A program made the translations under genes and the position numbers. From NCBI RefSeq assembly GCF_000373785.1, contig NZ_KB892380.1:176860-240859 (forward strand): DNA of 64,000 nt, written 5' to 3'. This document shows, one piece after another, positions 16,662 to 26,508 of the stretch. Within the stretch, counting starts at the first letter, position 1; the number at the start of each line of letters is the position of its first letter. Origin of the DNA: Erysipelothrix tonsillarum DSM 14972. Lineage in GTDB: Bacteria > Bacillota_I > Bacilli_A > Erysipelotrichales > Erysipelotrichaceae. A model generated the notes under the pieces. That model was not told the DNA's origin, made no database searches, and saw only the letters and a list, made by a program, of their open reading frames with translations.

Positions 16662-16920
16662 AAATTTTCCTCCTATATAAATTTCTGCCGCATAAAAAAA
16701 AATGTACACGACATTTCCCTTAAAATTCATTCAGAATGTTGATTTAAGCACAACTTAATTAAGAGTCTATTATGAAAAAATTTCATAACAATAGAACTAT
16801 TATAACGCAAATTATGTTCCTAAACAAATGACCACCGCTTTCAAAGAGGGCTCTTCTCTAAAAATTCATACAAGTATTAATATATTTTAAGGCTGAACTT
16901 ACGGAACGCCACCAAAAGAA

Positions 16921-16942
16921 AAGAACCCCTCTTGGGATTCTT
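16921..16942 (-). terminator. Terminator of XRE regulator gene
   Basis: Arms AAGAACCCC (16921-16929) and GGGATTCTT (16934-16942) pair with one wobble. The stop codon lies in the stem and there is an A-rich flank on the plus strand. Confidence 0.6.
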
Positions 16943-17816
16943 ATACAAATATTCTAAGGGCCATCATTTCATTACTTCGACCTTCTTTTTCATAGTGTGA
17001 AATAATTTTTTTAATAGTTTTTTCAGCCAAAAAAGGGGCCATCCCAACAAAGTTATCAGGGTTGTTTGCGGAGTTACCCAAGAACTTATCCACAATCTCA
17101 TCCAACTTCGCTTCTGATAGAAATGGGCAATAACCAATTAAATCACTTATATCTTCCAATTTATCCACAATCATAGCTAAGCCTTCTTCGTCTAAGAATG
17201 GCGCTAACGCAATGAGTTCACTCGGGTTTTTATCAGCAAGTTTTGCTGCCAATAACATCATTGCATCCTTTTCAAGAAATGGTGCAATTCCGATAAGTTC
17301 GTTGTGGTTATCAATATCACAGTTCGATACAATATCTCTTAACGAAGTATCACTCAAAAATGGGGCAAGCGCAATTATTTGCTTAGCGTCAAGTTTATCG
17401 AGATTATCCTTCATCCACTGATCAATATGTTCATCATCAAGAAATACAATCAGCTCCAACATCATTTCAAAATCGAAATCATGATTAAGCATCCCGTCCA
17501 TTGCTTTTTTTAAATCTTCAGGTTTCATAATGGGGGCAATACTTACAAGTTCATCAGCATTAAGCACTTCTTCTTGTTTAATTTTCCCAACCGCTTTAGC
17601 GATTTTCTCATTGCCCATTAACGTATCAATCGAAATATTGAAAATATGAGATAAATCAATCAACTTGCTAATATCTGGAGATGTTAGCCCATTCTCCCAC
17701 GAAGAAATCGCTTGGTGACTGACACCCATGCGTTCAGCTAACTGACTTTGTGTTTCATTCATCTCTTTCCGTTGTGAAGCAATGCATTTTCCTAATTTAA
17801 TCATGTCAAATTCCAT
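16941..17816 (-). CDS. XRE-type HTH protein with seven APFL-type repeats
   Basis: A 291-residue protein. Residues 6-61 are a Cro/CI helix-turn-helix (ETQSQLAERMGVSHQAISSW). The rest is a tandem array of about 27-residue helical units, each with a core like ELIALAPFL followed by an amphipathic helix such as EEGLAMIVDKL. Core motifs fall at 94, 124, 151, 178, 205, 230 and 260. The spacing is regular enough to predict an elongated alpha-solenoid for protein or ligand binding. I do not know a named family for the repeat. AGGAG lies 7 bases before the ATG. The gene stands alone with a perfect palindrome in its leader. Confidence 0.85.
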   Translation of the reverse strand: MEFDMIKLGKCIASQRKEMNETQSQLAERMGVSHQAISSWENGLTSPDISKLIDLSHIFNISIDTLMGNEKIAKAVGKIKQEEVLNADELVSIAPIMKPEDLKKAMDGMLNHDFDFEMMLELIVFLDDEHIDQWMKDNLDKLDAKQIIALAPFLSDTSLRDIVSNCDIDNHNELIGIAPFLEKDAMMLLAAKLADKNPSELIALAPFLDEEGLAMIVDKLEDISDLIGYCPFLSEAKLDEIVDKFLGNSANNPDNFVGMAPFLAEKTIKKIISHYEKEGRSNEMMALRIFV

Positions 17817-17852
17817 ACTTTGTCTCCTTTTTAGTTCGAATAGACTCGCTGA

Positions 17853-17867
17853 GCGTTTATTAAACGC
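17853..17867. promoter_or_regulatory. Palindrome upstream of XRE gene
   Basis: GCGTTTA and TAAACGC flank a single central base. It lies 36 bases upstream of the start codon, a plausible autoregulatory operator. Confidence 0.45.
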
Positions 17868-18072
17868 ATTGTGTGTGGAGTATAGGAAATCCCCACAACC
17901 ATGTTCTAATTGAATTATTATACCGCCCTACCGCTCTTGAAACGGCTCTCGTGCATGAATAGCGCATTTCATGTCGTAGGTTGTACCTCCTTCTGTTTTA
18001 ATCATACGGATTATGCATATCAAATTAAAGCAAGCGCTCCTTGAATTACTCAAACTCCCCTTGAAAAGAAAA

Positions 18073-18097
18073 AAAGAACCGCATTTAACGGTTCTTT
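18073..18097 (-). terminator. Terminator of FNT channel gene
   Basis: Perfect arms AAAGAACCG (18073-18081) and CGGTTCTTT (18089-18097). The stop codon lies in the loop, with an A-run on the plus strand. Confidence 0.8.
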
Positions 18098-18831
18098 GAT
18101 GATGAAGCCTGAGTGTAGAGATACCCTACTAAAACAGCACCACCAATAATATTCCCTATATATGAAAATAAAATATTCGATAAGAATTCAGTTAATTGAA
18201 TCACACCATTTTGCATGCCAGCAGTCAATAAGAACATATTTGCCACACTATGTTGGAAGCCGAGTAATACAAAAACCATTACCGGGAACCAAATTCCTAG
18301 AATTTTTCCAGCACCATCTTTAATGGCAACATTCAACCATACCGCTAATCCAACGAACCAATTACAACCAATACCAGAAATTAAAGTTGCCATCGGTGAA
18401 TATGCCGCCTTACCCATTGCTAAGCGATTCACGGTTTCAGTATAGTGACTTAGTTCTCCACGTCCGAGAATTAACGCAACAAAAACGGCCCCTACTAAGT
18501 TCGCAAGTGTAATCACGCTCCAGTTTATGGTAAGTTCTTTGAGCGAAACTTTTTGATTTGCATAAGAAGTTCCAACCACCGTCATATTACCCGTGATTAA
18601 CTCACCACCTGCAAGTAAAATAACAATCAAACCAATTGGAAATACACTGGCTCCCAATACATTCCCCAATCCACCATCAACGGTCGCTACGATTTTAATA
18701 TAAGCAAGATATCCTAACGAAATCATTGCCCCCGCAATAAATCCTAGAATACAACGTTGCTTCATTGATTTATGTACCTTCTTAACCCCTAATTCCGATA
18801 CACGTTCAACAGTTTCATCTAATGAATACAT
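18085..18831 (-). CDS. Formate/nitrite transporter family channel
   Basis: A 248-residue pentameric FNT channel protein with six predicted helices. GGELITGNMTV and GCNWFVGLAVWL are the family signatures lining the pore, and the HSVANMF segment contains the central histidine of formate channels. Substrate may be formate, nitrite or hydrosulfide. Formate fits the pflA gene nearby, but they are not in one operon. The ATG at 18831 follows GGAGG closely. The gene has its own terminator. Confidence 0.92.
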   Translation of the reverse strand: MYSLDETVERVSELGVKKVHKSMKQRCILGFIAGAMISLGYLAYIKIVATVDGGLGNVLGASVFPIGLIVILLAGGELITGNMTVVGTSYANQKVSLKELTINWSVITLANLVGAVFVALILGRGELSHYTETVNRLAMGKAAYSPMATLISGIGCNWFVGLAVWLNVAIKDGAGKILGIWFPVMVFVLLGFQHSVANMFLLTAGMQNGVIQLTEFLSNILFSYIGNIIGGAVLVGYLYTQASSSKNR

Positions 18832-18983
18832 AAGTCTCCTCCAAGTTCCAAATGTAATCTTACGTTGTGATGCGTGGCAATTCAAGAGCCTATCGATAAA
18901 GTTTGTGAATCTTAACGCATTATTAATTTAAATTGTTTCGCATTGTCAGTACTTTGTTTATATCCGTCCTGATTGCACAAAAA

Positions 18984-19013
18984 AACCATCACCATATTGC
19001 TATGATGATGGTT
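18984..19013 (-). terminator. Terminator of fba
   Basis: Arms AACCATCACCATA (18984-18996) and TATGATGATGGTT (19001-19013) pair with one wobble around a 4-base loop. A T-run follows on the minus strand. Confidence 0.85.
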
Positions 19014-19037
19014 ATTAAATTTTAGATGTGATTTGAA

Positions 19038-19904
19038 TTAAGCTTTGTTAGCTGAACCCATCATATCAATTTTTTCTTTAACTGTAGCACGGATTGCATC
19101 TGTACCTGGAGCTAAGAGTTTACGAGGGTCAAATCCTTTACCTTCTAAATCTTTTCCTGATTCGATGTATTTACGTGTTGCTTCAGCAAATACTAATTGA
19201 CATTCTGTGTTAACGTTAATTTTTGAAACACCTAATGCGATTGCTTTTTTGATTTGGTCTTCAGGAATTCCTGATCCACCGTGTAATACTAAAGGAATGC
19301 TTCCTGTAGCAGCTTTAATTGCTTCTAAAGTTTCAAAGCTTAAACCTGCCCAGTTTTCTGGGTATTTACCGTGAATGTTACCAATACCAGCTGCTAGGAA
19401 ATCAATTCCTGTGTCAGCGATTGTTTTACATTCTGCTGGATCTGCAAGTTCACCAGTACCGATGATTCCGTCTTCTTCACCACCGATTGAACCTACTTCA
19501 GCTTCTACTGAAACACCTTTTGAGTGTGCTAATTCAACGATTGCTTTTGTTTGTGCTAAGTTTTCGTCGAATGGCAAGTGTGATCCATCATACATAACGG
19601 ATGTAAATCCTGCTTCGATGCATTCTTTAGCGCCTTCAAAACTACCGTGGTCTAAGTGTAATGCTACAGGAACTGTAATATTAAGTTCTTCTAACATACC
19701 GTTAACCATTCCTACGATTGTTTTGTAACCTGTCATATATTTTCCAGCACCTTCAGATACTGCTAATAAGATAGGTGATTTCATTTCTTCTGCCTGAAGA
19801 AGAACTGCTTTTGTCCACTCTAAGTTATTAATGTTGATTGCTGGTACAGCGTAGTGTCCGTCACGTGCTGCTTCCAAAATGCCTTTAGCTGATACTAATG
19901 CCAT
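19038..19904 (-). CDS. fba: Class II fructose-bisphosphate aldolase
   Basis: A 288-residue zinc-dependent aldolase of glycolysis and gluconeogenesis. Zinc ligands are in ALHLDHGS and in HGKYPENW and LHGGSGI. GGEEDGI follows the EAEVGSI strand as in typical class II enzymes, and KINVNTECQ binds phosphate. AGGAGG precedes the ATG. It follows pyrG by 27 bases, the order rpoE-pyrG-fba known from many Firmicutes, and ends at a strong terminator. Confidence 0.96.
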   Translation of the reverse strand: MALVSAKGILEAARDGHYAVPAININNLEWTKAVLLQAEEMKSPILLAVSEGAGKYMTGYKTIVGMVNGMLEELNITVPVALHLDHGSFEGAKECIEAGFTSVMYDGSHLPFDENLAQTKAIVELAHSKGVSVEAEVGSIGGEEDGIIGTGELADPAECKTIADTGIDFLAAGIGNIHGKYPENWAGLSFETLEAIKAATGSIPLVLHGGSGIPEDQIKKAIALGVSKINVNTECQLVFAEATRKYIESGKDLEGKGFDPRKLLAPGTDAIRATVKEKIDMMGSANKA

Positions 19905-19931
19905 AATAATAAATTCCTCCTATTTATATAT

Positions 19932-21648
<1,717 letters not shown>

Positions 21649-21661
21649 CCAAAGACTTCAA

Positions 21662-21982
21662 TTATTCTTCCTCAATACTCGGAACAATCTCAAATTCTTC
21701 GAAATCTTCATCATAATCGTCGTATGTGTCTAATAAATCAGGGTCGATTTGTAAACTTTCTAAAGTATGACGCTCGCGTAAATCCCATTTATTTCCTTCT
21801 AATGAGATAAAGCGTGAATCCATCATCATTGCATTGTAGAATGATGCCACTTTTCGTTTTGAAACTTCTTCAGTGAAATTCACTTCTTCGGCGACTTCTT
21901 TCCATAGTTTATTAAATACAATTTCTTTTCTTTTTCTCTTTAATTTTTCATATGCAATATCACTCAATGATTTTGATGACAT
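21662..21982 (-). CDS. rpoE: DNA-directed RNA polymerase delta subunit
   Basis: A 106-residue delta factor, the Gram-positive RNA polymerase accessory subunit that speeds transcript release and core recycling. Residues 1-75 form the HARE-HTH domain (FNKLWKEVAEEVNF, KRKVASFYNAMMMDSRFI, WDLRERHTL). The tail (about 80-106) is strongly acidic with DYDEDFEEFE. It is shorter than the roughly 170-residue Bacillus protein because of a short tail. AGGT lies before the ATG. It follows the DUF1934 gene by 3 bases. Confidence 0.95.
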   Translation of the reverse strand: MSSKSLSDIAYEKLKRKRKEIVFNKLWKEVAEEVNFTEEVSKRKVASFYNAMMMDSRFISLEGNKWDLRERHTLESLQIDPDLLDTYDDYDEDFEEFEIVPSIEEE

Positions 21983-21985
21983 ATT

Positions 21986-22387
21986 TTATACCTCCGGTTC
22001 CCACCTACATTCGAATTCAAGCGTATCAATCAATGACCCAGCCTGCTTCAAATGATACCTCATATAAAGAAGACCACTTTTAACTTCCAGTGCTTCTACT
22101 TCAACCTCGAACACTAAGATACCCTGTTCATTCGAAACGAGCAACTCTGTTCGTTCGCCTTTACAGAAACGTCCTTGTGTCAACCATTCTCCCTGCCGCT
22201 TAAACGACACTTCGTCATTGGTGAAATCAAGAATAACGTATGCATCTTCTTCGTCATACATTATGCGTTGATACGGTCCATAGTTTATGAGATCAGCTTG
22301 GTTATCGGTTCGATGAAACGATTCATCACGAGACTTTTGCTTAATAGTGACTTTAGTTTTGATGGAGATCCCCCTTACGTATTTCAC
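21986..22387 (-). CDS. DUF1934 (YwiB-like) beta-barrel protein
   Basis: A 133-residue protein of the DUF1934/YwiB family, predicted calycin-like beta barrel of unknown function. It contains YGPYQRIMYDEEDAYVILD and SGLLYMRYHL. It precedes rpoE, and ywiB lies close to rpoE in Bacillus too. The start is uncertain. The only in-frame standard start is a GTG at 22387 exactly six bases past a consensus -10, implying a leaderless mRNA. A GGGGGA a few codons in has no ATG, GTG or TTG behind it. Confidence 0.85.
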   Translation of the reverse strand: MKYVRGISIKTKVTIKQKSRDESFHRTDNQADLINYGPYQRIMYDEEDAYVILDFTNDEVSFKRQGEWLTQGRFCKGERTELLVSNEQGILVFEVEVEALEVKSGLLYMRYHLKQAGSLIDTLEFECRWEPEV

Positions 22388-22393
22388 CTATGT

Positions 22394-22421
22394 ATTATAT
22401 GGCTTTGGACACCAATGTCAA
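22394..22421 (-). promoter_or_regulatory. Promoter of DUF1934-rpoE, leaderless geometry
   Basis: -35 TTGACA (22421-22416), a 16-base spacer and -10 TATAAT (22399-22394). Six bases (22393-22388) then separate it from the GTG start at 22387. Confidence 0.75.
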
Positions 22422-22443
22422 CAAGTTTATTACATAAAGTAAA

Positions 22444-22469
22444 AAAGTGTGCTTGAATACGCACACTTT
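22444..22469 (-). terminator. Terminator of pepP operon
   Basis: Perfect arms AAAGTGTGC (22444-22452) and GCACACTTT (22461-22469), then a T-run on the minus strand. Confidence 0.85.
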
Positions 22470-22484
22470 CATTTTACATTCACA

Positions 22485-23705
22485 TTACTTCACAAGATAG
22501 GCCTCAATTTCACTCACTTCTCGCATAATCTGTGGACCTAAATCTTCACATCCTGTTTCGGTTACAAGAAGGTCAGTTTCAATACGAATTCCGATTCCTT
22601 CTTCCGCAATATAGAGACCCGGTTCATTGGTAATAACGTTACCTGGTACTAACGGCTGAGTTCGATCAACCCAAACATCATGCGTATCAAGTCCCAATGA
22701 GTGTCCAATACTATGATAGTAATAACGACTCACTTCTTCTACATTATCAATAAGACCTAATTTAATACATGATTGTCCCAATGTTTCTTTCGCAATATCA
22801 TTGAGCTCCATGATTGAAATTCCTGGACGTACCGCTGCATTAATTGCATGGAATGTATTTAAAACTTCTTGATATACTTCTTTTTGACGCGGTGTAAAAG
22901 TTCCGTTAATTGGGAACGTACGGGAAATATCCGCTCCATATCCATTAACACGAATCCCTAAGTCTAATAAAACAAGTTCATTATCGTTAAGTGGTTGATT
23001 GTTTGAAATATAATGAAGGACGGTTGCATTTTTACCGGACGCACAAATCGTATCAAACATTAAGTCTCCAAATGCTTTATTGCCTTCATATAAGAAACGG
23101 GAAGCCATAAAGTTTTCGTTGCCACCTGGTTTCATCTCTTCAAGCATTGCTTTAATCGCGTGATCGGTCACATCAATGGCATGGCGAATCGCTTCAACCT
23201 CTTCTGGATGTTTAACTTGTCGACAACGCACAAGACAATCAAATACATCAACAACATTTTCTTCACCGACTGCATCCGCAAAGACTAATCCTGATGAATG
23301 CTCGACATCACCAATTGTGTCATGATCCATATCAACACCAATTGTTAATCCTGAATCTAAAATGGATGTGACATAAGCATCAAATTCGTTAAAGTATCGT
23401 ACATCTTCAATTCCTGATATCGCTTGAGCTTCTCCTTTTGTCATAAAGTAACCGACCCATTTTTCCATATTAGGGTCGATTTCTCTTAAGAAAAGAATTT
23501 CATGGTTCTTGTCTTTTTCAAACACAACAACAGCTTCTGGTTCTTCAATACCTGTTACATAATAAAAGTTTCGATTCGCTGAGAAAGGATATTCGGCATC
23601 TGCTGAACGACGAACGCCGCATCCGCTGAATAAAAACGTAACTGTCTTTTCGGGCAATTCATTCATGACCTTCTCACGAATATCAATATAAGTTTGTTTC
23701 TTCAT
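22485..23705 (-). CDS. pepP: Xaa-Pro aminopeptidase (M24B)
   Basis: A 406-residue metalloaminopeptidase releasing N-terminal residues before proline. The N-terminal about 130 residues form the AMP_N domain (SADAEYPFSANRNFYYVTGI). The C-terminal pita-bread domain shows metal ligands in LLDLGIRVNGYGADISRTF, HSIGHSLGLDTHD, TNEPGLYI and GIRIETDLLV. It is the last gene of gltX-HD-pepP, two bases after the HD gene. Its role is probably recycling of proline-containing peptides in the cytosol. Confidence 0.94.
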   Translation of the reverse strand: MKKQTYIDIREKVMNELPEKTVTFLFSGCGVRRSADAEYPFSANRNFYYVTGIEEPEAVVVFEKDKNHEILFLREIDPNMEKWVGYFMTKGEAQAISGIEDVRYFNEFDAYVTSILDSGLTIGVDMDHDTIGDVEHSSGLVFADAVGEENVVDVFDCLVRCRQVKHPEEVEAIRHAIDVTDHAIKAMLEEMKPGGNENFMASRFLYEGNKAFGDLMFDTICASGKNATVLHYISNNQPLNDNELVLLDLGIRVNGYGADISRTFPINGTFTPRQKEVYQEVLNTFHAINAAVRPGISIMELNDIAKETLGQSCIKLGLIDNVEEVSRYYYHSIGHSLGLDTHDVWVDRTQPLVPGNVITNEPGLYIAEEGIGIRIETDLLVTETGCEDLGPQIMREVSEIEAYLVK

Positions 23706-23707
23706 GA

Positions 23708-24940
23708 TTATACCTCCTCAGGGTAGAAAATCTTTTCGTCCTTTTTATTTTCACCGGCTGCAAATCCCCGAACGATGGAGGATGCGCTGGTTAATTCTAC
23801 GAGGCTACCATCTTTTAATGCAACCCAAAGTCCCTCTTCTCCATTCTCCACATAAGGTGAATAAAGAATTTGCGACTGTTGATCACAAATAACATAGTAA
23901 CGGTCATCATAACCGGCTTGTGCAACGCGTGCTTTAATCGCATCAACTTGCGCAAGCGATTCTAAATCTTCATATTTAAAGAGTTTTCGATTTAAAAGAC
24001 GTAACGCGAGGTCTTTTAAAATTGGATCTTTCGATTTTGTAAGGGACATAAATCCTGCATAGCACGTCGATTCATCCAATTCAAAATGCTCTTGCGTGCT
24101 GATTTGTCCCTCTGTCACGAAGGGTTTGAAAAATGAGAGTTCATCGCCTAATTCTGAACCTTCATGTACTAAATCTTTCATGCGTTCAAAAATAGCAAAC
24201 AAAATCATTTCAAAACTCCGTGAGGTTGGATGCAAATAAACTTGCCAATACATTTGATAGCGAGCCATGATGTAATCTTCAACAGCATGAATACCGCTTT
24301 CTTTCACAACGATTTTGTCTCCTAATACAGTAAGGGTTCGTAAAATACGTGACAAGTCAAACTCACCATAACTTACACCTGTGAAATAGGAATCTCGTAA
24401 TAGATAATCCATCCGGTCCGCATCCAACTGACTGGAAATAATTTGAGTCAACAGTTTACGAGGATGACGGTGGGCAATAATATCTGCAACCATTTGGGGT
24501 AAACTTGGGTGAGCATCCTTTAATACCCGATTGATTTCGGTTGTTTCTAAAATAATTCGATCCGTAAACATTTCGTGGTTAACCGACGTTACCGATTCAA
24601 AAGCGTGGGAAAAAGGACCATGACCAACATCATGAAGTAATCCAGCGCATAATAATGCGACATACTCCAAATCATTCAATGAGTCGGATAACCCGTTCAC
24701 ATTTTCAACCATTAGACGAACAACTTCGTAAACCCCTACAGAATGGGAAAATCGCGAGTGTTCTGCCCCATGATAGACTTGGTTGGTCCCACCAAGTTGA
24801 TGAATTCGACGGAGTCTTTGGAATTCTGGTGCGTTAATCAGATCCCAAATCACTTGATGATGTACATGAATGTATCCATGCACAGGGTCTCGCAAGACCT
24901 TGTGCTCGGAAGTAGGTTTAAAGTTGATTGATGTATTCAT
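23708..24940 (-). CDS. HD domain phosphohydrolase (YwfO-like)
   Basis: A 410-residue HD-superfamily hydrolase. The metal-binding histidines and aspartate are in HSRFSHSVGV and LLHDVGHGPFSH, and SQLDADRMDYLLRDS supplies another conserved Asp-Arg motif. DPVHGYIHV at the N-terminus is typical of the YwfO/dNTP triphosphohydrolase-like group, which cleaves deoxynucleotides. The ATG at 24940 overlaps gltX by 23 bases without a strong ribosome site, so translation probably depends on gltX. Confidence 0.9.
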   Translation of the reverse strand: MNTSINFKPTSEHKVLRDPVHGYIHVHHQVIWDLINAPEFQRLRRIHQLGGTNQVYHGAEHSRFSHSVGVYEVVRLMVENVNGLSDSLNDLEYVALLCAGLLHDVGHGPFSHAFESVTSVNHEMFTDRIILETTEINRVLKDAHPSLPQMVADIIAHRHPRKLLTQIISSQLDADRMDYLLRDSYFTGVSYGEFDLSRILRTLTVLGDKIVVKESGIHAVEDYIMARYQMYWQVYLHPTSRSFEMILFAIFERMKDLVHEGSELGDELSFFKPFVTEGQISTQEHFELDESTCYAGFMSLTKSKDPILKDLALRLLNRKLFKYEDLESLAQVDAIKARVAQAGYDDRYYVICDQQSQILYSPYVENGEEGLWVALKDGSLVELTSASSIVRGFAAGENKKDEKIFYPEEV

Positions 24941-26363
24941 TCAATCGTTTTTCAACAACGTCACGGCCTAAAAGATATAACGCACTCATTAAGTCTGGTC
25001 CGTGAGTTTGGTGTGTAGCACTTACTCGTAGTCCCATAAACAATGGTTTTCCTTTAAGTCCCGATTCAGCCTTAGCAGCATTAAATGCTTCTTTAAGTGA
25101 ATCCACATCCCATGATTCAGGTAAATTGTTGAGGAATGCTTTTGCAACAACTGGTGTTGTTTCCCATTCTAATACTTCTTTTTCCGAATCTGTGAGTGTT
25201 GGTTCTACAAAATACGGTTCAATGAGTGATCCGATTTCTGCACCATATTGTAATTGTTCTTTGAAGAGTAAGAGACATTTTTTAATCCATGTTTCATCTT
25301 TATTGGATAAATCATGTGCTGCTTCCGCGAATGGTCTTACAAATGCAAGCCACGCTTCGTCTTCTTTTTCTTTTAAGTATTGGTGGTTCATCCATGTTAA
25401 TTTTGTAACATCAAACATTGATGGTGCTTTCGATAAACGTTCTTCACTGAATTCCGCAATCAATTCATCATGTGTAAAGAGCTCTTTTTCACCCTTTGGT
25501 GACCATCCAAGAAGTGCCATAAAGTTAAACATTGCTTCAGGCAAATACCCTTGATCTTTATATTGACTGATATATTGCATAACCGAATTATCGCGTTTGG
25601 ATAATTTCTTGCCGTTTTCATTCACAATTAAAGTCATGTGACCAAATAACGGAACATCCCAGCCAAACATTTCATAAAGCATCATTTGTTTTGGTGTATT
25701 TGAAATATGTTCTTCACCACGGAATACGTGTGATATTTCCATAAGATGGTCATCCACTACAACGGCAAAATTATAGGTTGGAATACCATTTGATTTAACG
25801 ATGACCCAATCACCAATATCTTTGGATTCAAATGAGATTTCTCCACGAACCATATCATTAAAGGTATAGGTTGCATCCGTTGGCACACGTAAACGTACAG
25901 AGTAAGGACGTCCCTCTGCTTCATAACGGTTTTTAGTTTCTTCATCTAGGTGAAGACATGTGCGACTGTAACGTGTTGATTGATGTCCTGCTGCAACTTG
26001 ACGTTTATAATCTTCGTCGAGTTCTTCAGTTGTACAGTAACATTTGTAAGCATCGCCACTTGCTAATAATTTTTCTACATACTCATTATAAATATCTAAA
26101 CGTTCCATTTGACGGTAGGGAGCGTATTCAGGTTTTGGTTTATCTGGAGACTCATCTGGAACAATCCCTAACCAGTTTAAGTAATAAAGTTGTGATTCTT
26201 CACCGCCCTCAACATTGCGTTCAATGTCCGTATCCTCAATACGAAGTACAAAATCACCGCCGTGGTGTTTTGCAACTAAATAATCAAATAACGCTGTACG
26301 TGCGTTACCGATATGAAGAAATCCGGTTGGACTTGGTGCATATCTTACTCTAACTTTTTTCAT
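24918..26363 (-). CDS. gltX: Glutamate-tRNA ligase
   Basis: A 481-residue class I aminoacyl-tRNA synthetase. The HIGN signature is at 17-20 in GFLHIGNART and KLSKRDNSV is the second nucleotide motif. Length and layout fit the Gram-positive type, often non-discriminating, charging both tRNA-Glu and tRNA-Gln. That is not provable from this window. GAGGT lies before the ATG. The leader is short and contains no T-box. First gene of an operon with the HD hydrolase and pepP. Confidence 0.97.
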   Translation of the reverse strand: MKKVRVRYAPSPTGFLHIGNARTALFDYLVAKHHGGDFVLRIEDTDIERNVEGGEESQLYYLNWLGIVPDESPDKPKPEYAPYRQMERLDIYNEYVEKLLASGDAYKCYCTTEELDEDYKRQVAAGHQSTRYSRTCLHLDEETKNRYEAEGRPYSVRLRVPTDATYTFNDMVRGEISFESKDIGDWVIVKSNGIPTYNFAVVVDDHLMEISHVFRGEEHISNTPKQMMLYEMFGWDVPLFGHMTLIVNENGKKLSKRDNSVMQYISQYKDQGYLPEAMFNFMALLGWSPKGEKELFTHDELIAEFSEERLSKAPSMFDVTKLTWMNHQYLKEKEDEAWLAFVRPFAEAAHDLSNKDETWIKKCLLLFKEQLQYGAEIGSLIEPYFVEPTLTDSEKEVLEWETTPVVAKAFLNNLPESWDVDSLKEAFNAAKAESGLKGKPLFMGLRVSATHQTHGPDLMSALYLLGRDVVEKRLNEYINQL

Positions 26364-26485
26364 TTTTAGTACCTCTTTCCAAATTCCATACTATTATAGC
26401 ATGGATATGTCAAGGATTAAATGGTTAACAATCTCATAAAACCCTAAAAAACCAATACAAATATCTTGCAATCTATCATAAAAAA

Positions 26486-26508
26486 AAGAACCTACTGAGT
26501 AGGTTCTT
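26486..26508 (-). terminator. Terminator of thiolase gene
   Basis: Arms AAGAACCTA (26486-26494) and TAGGTTCTT (26500-26508), with eight T residues following on the minus strand. Confidence 0.85.

Noticed and set aside
17928-18005. 25-codon minus-strand open frame upstream of the XRE gene
   Set aside because: GGAGG lies inside it but 13 bases before the internal ATG, too far, and the first ATG has no ribosome site. No recognisable product.
26364-26450. T-box leader for gltX
   Set aside because: The leader is under about 50 bases with an ordinary ribosome site; no T-box sequence or terminator is present.
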